Assembly: GCF_918797505.1 (NCBI RefSeq)
Contig: NC_092801.1
Location: 6,448,001 to 6,512,000 of the forward strand
Source of the DNA: Bemisia tabaci
Lineage: Eukaryota > Arthropoda > Insecta > Hemiptera > Aleyrodidae
DNA: 64,000 nucleotides
Direction: 5' to 3'
A program made the translations under genes and the position numbers. A model generated the notes under the pieces. It made no database searches and was not told the origin of the DNA. It saw nothing but the letters and a program-made list of their open reading frames with translations. Shown here piece by piece: positions 12,431-22,100 of the stretch; position 1 is the first letter of the stretch, and every line of letters starts with the position of its first letter.

Positions 12431-13654
12431 TAGGAGAAAAAAGAACAGTTAAGTGATCTCGGACGCTGAGCGGGGCTTCACAAAAGAAGACCTTGAGGTT
12501 TCGGCGGTGCGGTGGTATGAGACAACGGATGAAGCGCATTTCTCTGTGAGACATTGTTTGCCTATGCTTTCATGTGTCACAAGGTTCATCTCAGCATGCA
12601 TTTGCTATTGCGGCAGTAAACTGAGGCAATATTTCTGTATTCATGGATTAAATCCATCAATCGAGTTCTGATTTTGGCTCATATATCCGTAACGGGTCCT
12701 CCAGAGCAATTTTCCACCTTGTACGATGGTTATTATTTCTTTACTTCTATTTTTCAAATTTGAGGTGGGATAATGGCGGCTTCTCAAGAGCACCGAGGTA
12801 GGCGATCTTTTGCACCAACGAACAGAAAACTGATGGCGAAAAATAACCAATCAGAACCTCCCAAAAAAAAGAATTTGCCCAAAATCGGAACTTCGTGGTT
12901 CTGCGCAGATTTACCAGTCAGACACGACATCTCAAGGTAGAAAAAAACTCGCTGAAAGCGAATTTTAGAAATCAACACAACTTGACGTAGAGACATGATT
13001 GGCTAAAAAATACAACGGTTTTTGATACATCGGAAAATCAACCAAAAATCGAAGACTGGGCGAAACGCTCAAGGTCGCAGGGGCATAGGGAATCCCATAG
13101 CGATAGCAACGGAACGATTGTAATATCATGGGGAACTCCGTTCCCATGACAAAAAAAAAAAAAAAAAGTCTTGACACTGGAGCACCAGCAGACCGGGTCA
13201 TAAAACGAGTCAATGACGAAGCATTTAAAAGAAGCCGGCCTAAATTCCCTCACACGAAATCCTAGGTTAGTCGTTAACAAGAATCCAGACCAAAATCACC
13301 AAAATCTAGTTATTTTTCAAAACCATCACTTACCCTTTTCACGTCAGTAGGTCTGTAATTTTTAGCAGAGCACATTCAACATCAGGATTTTCGAAACTAC
13401 TTAAAATTAAAGCTTCTTTTAATTTTTTTCCGGTGACGAGGAACATATGCACCTCTAAACATTACAATTTTTCACTATGTGAAATTTTATTATTCGGAAC
13501 TGAAAACATTCTTTTAACTCTTTCACGTCCTCTTGAATAACAATAACGAGCCTGATGAAGGAACGATTACACACCGTATCAAGATGAAACACTTGATAAA
13601 AATTCAGTCATTGCACTGTTGGCTGTCGTAACACAATCGCTTGTCAGTTGAAAA

Positions 13655-13917
13655 TTGCAATCGAGAGGCCTGGAGGACAAAGCGCATGAGTGCAGTTTTT
13701 GAAAAAATTGAGAAATTGATGATCTCAAGTAAAACCAGTCTTAATGCATATTCTGTGAAAAATTCGCTTCCAAATTCCAATTTTTAAGCATAAAAAAGTC
13801 AGTTTGAACTCTCTTTTCGCTAGAAGGATCTGGGTAATTTCTAAACTTCAATTACGTTTTTCTCGAAATAACAAATACTGCGCTTATGCACCTTGTCCTT
13901 CAAGCCCCTCGCAATTG
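13655..13917. mobile_element. MITE family E copy 1
   Basis: Inverted ends: CCTGGAGGACAAAGCGCAT then GAGTGCAGTTTTTG on the left, and its complement with CACCTTGTCCTTCAAGCC on the right, inside ATTGC/GCAAT. Other copies at 18186, 22776, 35951 and a partial one at 47955. About 250 bp, non-coding. Confidence 0.75.
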
Positions 13918-14065
13918 TGTTGCACCGTGCTTGCGAATACAACCCAAAAGCTCTAAAAATGTCATCATGTTCGGGCAACAGTTTCTTCAGGACGAAATAG
14001 AGACAATTTAATGAATGGAAGGCATTTGCGCCTCTTACGCTGAGGAACAACATGCAAAATTTTAA

Positions 14066-14217
14066 GGCCTAGACACACTCGGTGATTGATCGCCGCGAGT
14101 GAAAGACGAAAGCCAATGGAGAGCCTCGATCCATTGACGTCGATATATCGACATCACGGCTCTCCATTGGCTTTCGTCTTTCACTCGTGGCGATTATTCG
14201 CCGTGTGTATCTGGGCC
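14066..14217. mobile_element. 152-bp hairpin element flanked by TTAA
   Basis: TTAA at 14062-14065 and 14218-14221 encloses an almost complete inverted repeat starting GGCCTAGACACAC and ending GTGTATCTGGGCC; the stem includes GAGTGAAAGACGAAAGCCAA. A TTAA duplication is typical of piggyBac-type insertion, so a piggyBac-mobilised MITE is inferred. Confidence 0.75.
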
Positions 14218-14631
14218 TTAACTAAAAACTGTCAAAAATCGAAATGCGCATCTGCACTTTCACCATCGATGTATCGAGGTTTTGAATTTTCACAATTTTC
14301 ATGCATCAATGGCGAAGAAGGCGTGTCTCAATTGTAACGTTTAGAAAACCTCTGATAATTGTTTAAGGTTCGGAAGGAAAACCACAATTAAAATAGATGC
14401 TTGCAATTTCCGGCCGAAAGGGTCGCGGCAAGAGCATGCCTTCATTCATTTCACTTACTTTAAAAGTAACCGACATTTTAAGTTCACATGGTAAGGAGGA
14501 CACCAAGTAACCCGAACGTCCAATTCATAGTTTTCTGGTCAGTCTTTTTTCAGGTTAAATTGACCAAATCTTTGTCTATCACTTTCAATAATCAGCCGGC
14601 AGGGAGTTTGTCACGTCATGCAATTTTTTAC

Positions 14632-14795
14632 CAGTGGCGAGGCATGAATGATCGATTATCGATCTTCCCCCATTTGAAGCTGTGGTAAAGAATCGATTAT
14701 TTAGGTTTAATTACGAACACCCTGCTTATCGATCCTTTCCATAGGTTTAAATGGCAGATCAATCGATATATCGCATAGCACATCACGCCGCAGTG
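14632..14795. mobile_element. CAGTGGCG-type MITE, copy 1
   Basis: It shares ATCGATCCTTTCCATAGGTTTAAATGG with copies at 19717 and 34016. The ends resemble CAGTGGCG. Diverged; target duplication not clear. 14222-14631 and 14796-15600 hold no gene or clear repeat. Confidence 0.6.
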
Positions 14796-15600
14796 GTTTA
14801 CTTTTCTACGTTGCGTTTAAGTCTCCGAGCGCTAGGTAATCCAGCGGGGTAGTGGTGCTATTCAGTCAAGCAGTGACAATTAACTTCGGAGCCTGCGGGC
14901 TGATTATTGAAATTGATAGACATAGCGATAGACAAAGCAGACGAGGGGAAAATAGAGCACTCCTATCGGTTGAAATGGGTGATTATGATAGACTTAGAGG
15001 GAAAATGATAGACTAAGTAGGGTTACATTGACCAAATATTTAGGTTGAAAATTGCAACGTTGCTAAAAATCAGGCTCAAGCTGCCAGGAATAAACTTGGA
15101 TTGCATTGGTGATCCAAATCGCTTGCTACTCGCAGTTGCAACCTCTGATTCAGAGTGACATGGAGAGAAACAAGAGTACATCAGTTCAGCGGGACACTTT
15201 TTCTATCCCTATGAATAACCTATACGGTTTCGGTCAACTGGACTAAAAATTTGGTCGGTCAATCAAGTTCTTTGGGTCGATCTGATCGGGGGAAAAGTCA
15301 CTCGAAGTAACTCAAAGAAACCAAAACTAACCATAAACACGGGAATGTTTTTGAATTCTCTCGCTCCCCTTGCGGGTAAAGAAAGTATCGTTAGCGTGAC
15401 TAGAAAATGAAATTTCTTCATTCCTGCATGTGCGTTTAACGGTGTCAGGAATCAAGAAAATCATACCAAGTCATTTCAGTCGATCGGGCCGAAAAAGTGT
15501 AACTCAAAATAACCGAAAGCAACCATGCACACAAACATTTTCGACGGGTTGGAGTAGGGTCATAGTTGATATAGACATATTTTTGCTAGAAGGAACTATG

Positions 15601-15853
15601 CTGCCGTGCTAAAGAAAAACGCCGTATGAACCTTCAGGCGTTGCAAAATTTCCTTTGATAAAATGCGAATTTCCTGGTAAACTTATGAACATTTTCCTCC
15701 CAATTTTTCGAGTAATTTTGTTCGCAATCTCACCTTAAGATTCTGAAAATTTGACGGAAAAGTATTCATAATTTTCCTCAAAAATAAACATTTTATCGAA
15801 GGAAATTTGGTGACTCTCAAATGTTCATACGGCGTTCTTCCTTAGCACGGCAG
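15601..15853. mobile_element. MITE family A copy 1 (TSD TATG)
   Basis: The ends are CTGCCGTGCTAAAG with ACGCCGTATGAAC, and GTTCATACGGCG with TTAGCACGGCAG. TATG flanks both sides (15597-15600, 15854-15857). 253 bp and non-coding. A reference copy for a family with eight members in this window. Confidence 0.9.
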
Positions 15854-15913
15854 TATGTTGCATGATGCAAACCCCACGCACTTGCTTTTCTTAGCATAAA
15901 CACGTACATGATA

Positions 15914-16690
15914 CTGCCGTGCTAAGGAGAAACGCCGTATGAACCTTCAGCGGTTGCCGAGTTTCATTTGATAAAACACGAATTTCCTGGTAAACTTATG
16001 AATATCATTCTTCCAATTTTTCTGATAATTTTGTTCGCAATTTTACCTTATTTTCCGGAAAATTTCGAGGAAAAGTGTCCGTAACCTCTCTAAAAAAAAC
16101 CAATTATCAATGGAAACTTGGCAACTCTCGAATGATCCCCTGCTAAAAATGGCGAGTACAAATTAATAGAAAAAAATGAAAGTCATATGAATAGAATTTC
16201 AATTCACATGAATAAAATTTCAACACATACGGACAGAAGAACTTCAACTTATATAAATAGACTTTAACTCACATGAGCAGAATTTCTCCATCCAGTTTTT
16301 GCCAACTCATATGACCAGAGGTTTCACCTCATATGACTAGAGATTTCAACTCACATGAATCCAGCGTTGAACCACCGTGTCCGATATCTCAGAAACTAGT
16401 CACCGCATCAAAAAAATCGTAAGAAAAAAATGTTTTTATTTTTCGAATTTACTTACTAAGTCGGCGTCCTCTAGTCAGAGATAGCACTTCTGAGAAATGA
16501 AAAAAAAATTACATTCATATGAGTTGAACTTTTCTACTCTTATGCGTACAATATTCTAAGAATATAAGTAGGATTTTTACTCGTGTAAGTAGGAAGTTCT
16601 ACTCATGTGAGTAGGCGAATTCTGTATGGCCTAGGTACTCTTAATTTTAGCAGGGCCATACGGCACCGGCGTTCTTCCTTAGCACGGCAG
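15914..16690. mobile_element. MITE family A copy 2, interrupted by a nested element
   Basis: Left end CTGCCGTGCTAAGG at 15914 and right end TTAGCACGGCAG at 16690; flanks GATA/AATA. The body matches family A up to about 16136 and resumes at about 16654. Confidence 0.8.
16137..16653. mobile_element. Nested inverted-repeat element with internal ATATGA minisatellite
   Basis: The ends are CCCTGCTAAAA and TTTTAGCAGGG. Inside, a ~25-base motif of the form AACTCATATGANNAGA-TTTC repeats about eight times (16185-16360) and recurs in inverted sense near 16505-16620. Its target duplication was not resolved. Confidence 0.65.
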
Positions 16691-17253
16691 AATATGACGT
16701 AAGGCTTCCTCTTTCCAGACCCGCAACGAACGGAATAACCTCATTGTGCGTCGAGGCGTTCTCATCCAATATGGTCTTGAATCGCATTCAGCACTAATCA
16801 AATCATTTTTCCCTCTTTTTATTATCTTTTTACTTTCAATCTGGTTCAATTCCTCCCGCCTCGGTCCGCAGACCGCTCGGTCCCAGTTGTGCACGCCCGC
16901 CTTCGCAATAAATTATGCGACGTCATATTGCTCTCGTTCCGTTGCCCCTTCCGACGTTGTGGCTCATTATTTTTGTTCAGCGGTGTATCGCGGATTGCAT
17001 ACCGAGCCGGGCGCTTGCAGAACCAAGGCGGACGACAAGCCGACCGTAAGAATTCTGTGAATTGACGGGTTGCGGAGTCGGAAAATGTATAAACCCGACG
17101 TCGCCGGCTGAATAGTTTCGAATGTCTAAAACTTCGATGGATTTCGCTATTATTTTGGACGGATCTTACAATAGTTCTAATCGGAATCAGCATAACTTCA
17201 TATCACGTTGCTTAAGTTCTCTTGTGTTTAAATTTTTTAGCAGAAAAATTACT
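16691..17253. other. Intergenic DNA, comparatively GC-rich
   Basis: Open frames exist on both strands (16746-17060 and 16846-17193), but neither resembles a known family and both overlap. No repeat recognised. Possibly older unique sequence. Confidence 0.35.
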
Positions 17254-17962
17254 TAAAGTGATTCGATGGAGGTCATTTTTCATGTCAAAGCGACGTGCGA
17301 TATATCGCATATCGACGGTGAAAGTCAGCAATCACATAACTCGGTTTGCGACGTCGCAGACTTCCTGTCATACTTTATCTTTTATATGGAAAAGTACTCA
17401 ACGGCAATTCTTTAAAACTGTCATGATTTTTCTTCTCAATGCGAAGAAAATTCTGCAGAAACTTCAAGAAAGAATATCAATTTGTTCTCCTTTAAAAAAA
17501 TGACGTAGAGGCGGAGATTTTCAGACACCGCAAACGAGTTATGTGATTGCCGACTTTCACCGTCGATATATATATATAGCTTCATAATATCTGCTACTTG
17601 TCATTTGCTTCAAATTTAGAGATCGCACTTCTGTTGTCATGAGACTTAAGAACTCATGTACCAAATTTGACAAAGAAATTCGATGTAATAAAGGTGTGGT
17701 TTTTTTAGAGGAAAAATATCGCACTCGATACTGATATCGAAACTGCACTCGAATGCGATATTCTCCCTCTAAAAAAAAACACGCCTTTATTACGTCGAAT
17801 TTCTTTGTCAAATTTGGTACATGAGTTCTTAAGTCTCATGACAACAGGAGTGCGATCTCAAAATGCGAAAAAAATGACAAGTAGCTGAAATTATGGGAAC
17901 CAATTGATGCGATATATCGCACGTCGCTCGGACAAAAAAATGGCCTCCATCGAATCACCTTA
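17254..17962. mobile_element. Large fold-back element with a nested MITE in its left arm
   Basis: The left end AAGTGATTCGATGGAGG with GCGACGTGCGATATATCGCAT is inverted at the right (ATATATCGCACGTCGC, CCTCCATCGAATCACCTTA). The inner arms (17600-17700 and 17770-17880) also pair. The left arm is split by the family G MITE at 17309-17568. Confidence 0.75.
17309..17568. mobile_element. MITE family G copy 1
   Basis: The ends are ATATCGACGGTGAAAGTC and GACTTTCACCGTCGATAT, followed inward by CAATCACATAACTCG. The family recurs at 28464, 51882 and 62823. ~260 bp, non-coding. Confidence 0.8.
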
Positions 17963-18185
17963 CTCTCTGGGTTACTAAACCTTGTGTTATTTGTATTTAA
18001 TATCCTTAAAGTACCAGGTGGGTTTATTACGTGGTGACTTATTGAGTATTATTGGAGCATAATTCCTGGACCAGCCCTCTTTTAAAAAGTCAAAAGACTC
18101 GAAATAATTTCAAATGCGCTAGCGCTGGAATGGCGAGGAAGTAATGGGAGTATTAAACTGCGGAAGTCAAATCGCGATCCCCTTT

Positions 18186-18434
18186 GAGGGGCTTGGGGAA
18201 CAAGGCGCATAAGTGCAGTTTTTTATTTAAAAAATGGCATGTTAAAGATTTGAAGTAAAATTTGTCCTAATGCATATTCTGTGAAAAATTCGCTCCCGAA
18301 TTCCAATTTTTAAGCATCATTAAGTCAGTTTGAACTTTTTTTCTACCCTAACGATCCATGTAATTTCGAAGCTTCAAGCGCGTGTTTCTCGAAATGGCAA
18401 AAACTGCACCTATGCGCTTTGTCCTCTAAGCCCT
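18186..18434. mobile_element. MITE family E copy 2
   Basis: Ends GAGGGGCTTGGGGAACAAGG and TTTGTCCTCTAAGCCCTC. Body shares CTAATGCATATTCTGTGAAA with copy 1. Confidence 0.75.
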
Positions 18435-18488
18435 CCTTTAATTTTCCACTCATTTTTGTCAAAATGAAACGAATTTCAATATGACGTT

Positions 18489-18744
18489 TGGACCGCGCTT
18501 AACAGAAAGGAACCAAGCCACATCGGTCATTGCCAAATTTAACCGGGCAATTTAATTGTTTACGAAAGAACGTTTGCGCGGATTCTTTTGACAATTTTAA
18601 GGAATTTGCCTCGTACAATGGAGAAAATTCACTGAGATTTGAACGAAAATCCGCACAAACGTTTCCATGTCAAAAATTAAATTGCCCAGTTAAAGTTGGC
18701 AATAGCTGATGTGGCCTTGGTTCCTCTCTGTTAAACACGGTCCA
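18489..18744. mobile_element. MITE family D copy 1
   Basis: Ends TGGACCGCGCTTAACAGAAA and its inverted counterpart ending AACACGGTCCA. Family copies at 28020, 36666 and 44381; 230-256 bp. TT flanks both ends, but a 2-bp match may be chance. Confidence 0.8.
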
Positions 18745-19051
18745 TTTTTGCTTGTGGAGTACAGATAACATGAATGAGATTCAATTTTTGGATTCTGATA
18801 CGCGGGTTTGTCATTTACACGCTGTTTAGAATATTTCGGAGGGTGAAGGATGAAAAACTTTCACTCAAAGCAAAAAATTATCGATTATAATTTTGACAAT
18901 AAATTATGTGTCTTGTAATGCACACAAGCGAGATTGGGTGACAAGATACAAATGCGAATTACTCATCATTTTATAAAAGATGTACCTAATCCTGTGTCCG
19001 TTTCCCATGTGCGTATCGTTCACCAGTTAAGCCGCTCCTTCCATGATTTGT
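18745..19051 (-). other. Probable 3' UTR and flank of the FGGY gene
   Basis: Sequence downstream of the stop on the minus strand. No unambiguous AATAAA on that strand was found. Nothing else recognised. Confidence 0.35.
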
Positions 19052-19112
19052 CTATACTCCTTTTTGATGTTGAAGCATCTTCAAGAATACTTTATATTTC
19101 CTGTCGTGGTAG
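19052..19112 (-). CDS. FGGY: FGGY kinase exon 10, C-terminus and stop
   Basis: After a TTTCTTGCAG acceptor the frame reads [16 protein letters not shown] then KGV and TAG. This is the family's conserved C-terminal Y-x-x-K-Y-x-V-F-L-K helix. It is too short to stand out alone. Phase and family length (550 residues in total) support it. Confidence 0.88.
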
Positions 19113-22100
19113 CTGCAAGAAATTGGCACAAGTTTTAGTCACAGAAAAAAAATTGAGGATATAAATTGCAGCTTAAGACAGGAAATGGACGGCTCATGGA
19201 CTAAGTCCGTTACAACCATTTGAAATCACGGACTGCCACATCTTCGTATACTCGAACATACACGGAGAAAAAAAACTCATGCGTGGGACCCGAAGTTTAG
19301 GTCATATGGATCTCTGAAGTTTTCAGATTGACCATCTGAACACTTTAGGTCCAGCTGCCGAAGTTCGGATCATACATCTGAAACTTCAGTTGTTACATCT
19401 GAAGTACTTCAGATGTGAGAACCGAAGTACTTCAGATGTGAGAACTGAAGTTTCAGATGTATGATCCGAACTTCGGCAGCTAGACCTAAAGTGTTCAGAT
19501 GCTCAATCTGAAAACTTCAGAGATCCATGTGACCTAAACTTCGGGTCCCACTCACGAGTTTTTTTTCCCCGTGTACGGCGAGACCTTGGTGATATGTTTG
19601 TTGAAAATGTCTGCAATTTTCCCATCACTGGAAATATTTATCACAGTTATCATTTTAAATCCCACCTTAGAGGGCTCGTAGTTAGTAAGTTATCGGTAAA
19701 ACAGTATCTCGGCGACCAGAGGTAGCGTGAATTACGATATATCGATTGTCATGCCATTTAAACCTATGATAAAGAATCGATTACGAATGTGTTCGCTGCG
19801 AACATCCTGTTTATCGATCCTTTTCCATAGGTTTAAATGGCCGATCAATCGATACATCGCAAAGCACGCCGCGCCACTGGCCTGTTGCGTATGCGAATAC
19901 TTGAGGGCGCGCATTACATTGTGCATAGTGCAAGTGCTTCAATTCATACTCCGTCTACACTGCCGTGCCAAGGAAAAATGCCGTATGAACCTTCAGGCGT
20001 TGCAAAATTTCCTTTGATAAAATGCGAATTTCCTGGTAAACTTATGAACATTTTCCTCCCAATTTTTCAAGTAATTTTGTTCGCAAATTCACATTAAGAT
20101 TCTGAAAATTTGACGGAAAAATATTCATAACTTTCCTCAAAAATAAAAATTTTTTCGAAGGAAATTTGGCAACTCTCAAATTATCATAAGGCGTTCTCCC
20201 TTAGCACGGCAGTATACTGCAGGCCCATGGTTTTTCCTTTCAATTTCTGCTGCTACGTAGGTGATTCTCAATTCCTGAGCCATCCGTAAAAACACTTGAG
20301 TGCATTGGGCAACTAATGGCGCATACGTTGTTCTCTAATCTGAGCCGGATATATTAGTTGCTAATGGAGATGTTGCATGTGTGAGGAATTTGCGATTTGA
20401 CTGTTGATTATGATGTAAAAGTTCGTGAGAAACACGATGGTGCCACTGCTTTTCTCTGAAATCAACTCCTAAGTTCTAAAAAGCTCTCAAAGTGAGGCCA
20501 AAATGGAGGGGATATCCCGCCCTACCCTGAGAGTGCATCAAAACAAACTCTTCATGCAAAGATAGGGAGCAAATACATTGAGAGGGCTGCCACTTCATTT
20601 GGGGACTCCAAAACTGAAAATACGGCAACCATGCTAATGTATTTGCTCCCTATCTTTTGATGATGGCGAGTTTGTTTTGATGTAGAGGTGGACTCTCAGG
20701 GTAGAGGGCCCTCCATTTTGGCCTCAACTTGAGAGCTTTTTTTGAGCTTGGGAGTTGATTTCAGAAAAAACCAGTAGCACCATCGTGTTTCTCGCGAACT
20801 TTCACATATGAATCAACAGTCAAATCGCAAATTCCTCACAAATGCAACATCTCCATTGCAAAGTGTAGTGTAAATGTCTTACTTGCTTTTGATGTAGGGT
20901 TCTGTGATGAAGGCGGTGCCTGCCATGCTTTCCATTGCGTCCCTCAGATTATCGTAGACCCCGGCGGCGCGCGCCCCAAGCATCCCTGAACCAAGGAGAA
21001 CGGAGTCCTCTCTTCTTGGACGCAACACAGGCATTGATAACACGTTGGCGTGGGTTTGCACGAATAAGTTGTTCTTCCGCATCCCACCGCAAATGATTAT
21101 CTGGCGCAGTTTCTTGTGTCCGGCCGCTTGCAACGTCTCCACGATGTGTCTAGTTCCGTACTGTCGTCAAAATACAATATATAAGGCCTCGTCTCCACGA
21201 GCAGTTTCACGAGATTTGTCCCAGCCAAAAATTCCACTTACGAAGTTGAAAAATATTGATTAACTCAATAACTTCCCAGTACCAAGTATGGTACTTGTAC
21301 CCCTAGGACCCACTGAGAGAAGAAGAAGAAGTGAAAACGAATTGTGCGATATTTTATTCATTACTACATTGTTTATGTTTGTTTAGGTAAAATAATGTGT
21401 CTAATTGTCAATTGAGTGTAAGTATTATTTTAATCCCGGTTAAATACTCGACTTTAACTAATTTATCTTCCCGCGCAAACTAGTCGCAGGACTGTAAGAG
21501 CCCCGTCCCGTGGAGACGGTAACTGGGAAAAATACCAGAAGTTTCATTCCTGCGATTCGAACTTGGGACAAATCCCATGAAAACATCCCGTGGAGACAAG
21601 GCCTTGGGCTATGTAACATTTAACATTAAATTTACAATGTAACTTTGAGCGTTCTACTGGGCCTATTGCCATGATATTTACGGTTATCGACAGGTGATTG
21701 CCCTAGATGAGCCCACTGTAATCAGATTTTAGAAATAGTACCCAGGTTTTTTTTTTTATATATAAGAGTAAATCAGGGAGCTTAGAAAGGGGGCCCAACA
21801 TTGAACAAAGCGGGAAATGTTGAAGCTTGGTCTGTCAGCAGGGTAAAGTAAGTAAGTGAATTGAAGGGACGGTCCTTTGCTACAGACTATTCAAAAGCGA
21901 CCGTTCCGTTAGTTGCGTTTCGTTTGAGTCTTGGCGTGAAGTTTGAAATAAATGACGATTTTTTCCATACTACTCTTGTTGGTCCAATTGCTCCCGGCCA
22001 CAGGGAGATTGGACAAATTAGAGTCCCCAAGTAGCATTTTTCAACGGAAAAATCGCGATTTCTTGCGATTTTGTCGGCGATAAAATAGCTAAGATCACCA

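Larger units (their letters stand above)
10911..13165 (+). mobile_element. Retroposed insert with poly(A) tail and 15-bp target duplication
   Basis: AAGTCTTGACACTGG occurs at 10896-10910 and again at 13166-13180. The second copy follows a run of 17 A (13151-13167). The other copy of the host repeat has this motif once (about 47145), uninterrupted. Poly(A) plus a long direct repeat is the mark of target-primed reverse transcription. The insert encodes no reverse transcriptase, so it was moved in trans or is a 5'-truncated element. It contains a later mariner insertion. Confidence 0.75.
10440..13710 (+). repeat. Dispersed repeat copy 1, interrupted by a retroposed insert
   Basis: 10440-10910 and 13166-13710 together align with 46700-48000. 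The shared sequence includes ACTCTAAGAACGACGAACATG, GGCGAGGGAGGACTCAAAACT and TCACACGAAATCCTAGGTTAG. Copy 1 is split by a 2.26-kb insert; copy 2 is not. Apparent frames of 70-76 residues in both copies do not run through the family, so no protein is called. Confidence 0.8.

Noticed and set aside
16746..17193. Overlapping 104- and 115-residue frames on opposite strands
   Set aside because: No family resemblance, no splice or promoter context, and the two overlap almost fully.
20879..20882. TAA after exon 9 as the FGGY stop codon
   Set aside because: The sequence is a strong GTAAGA donor, and the 61-base exon at 19052-19112 supplies the conserved C-terminus in phase to give the family length.
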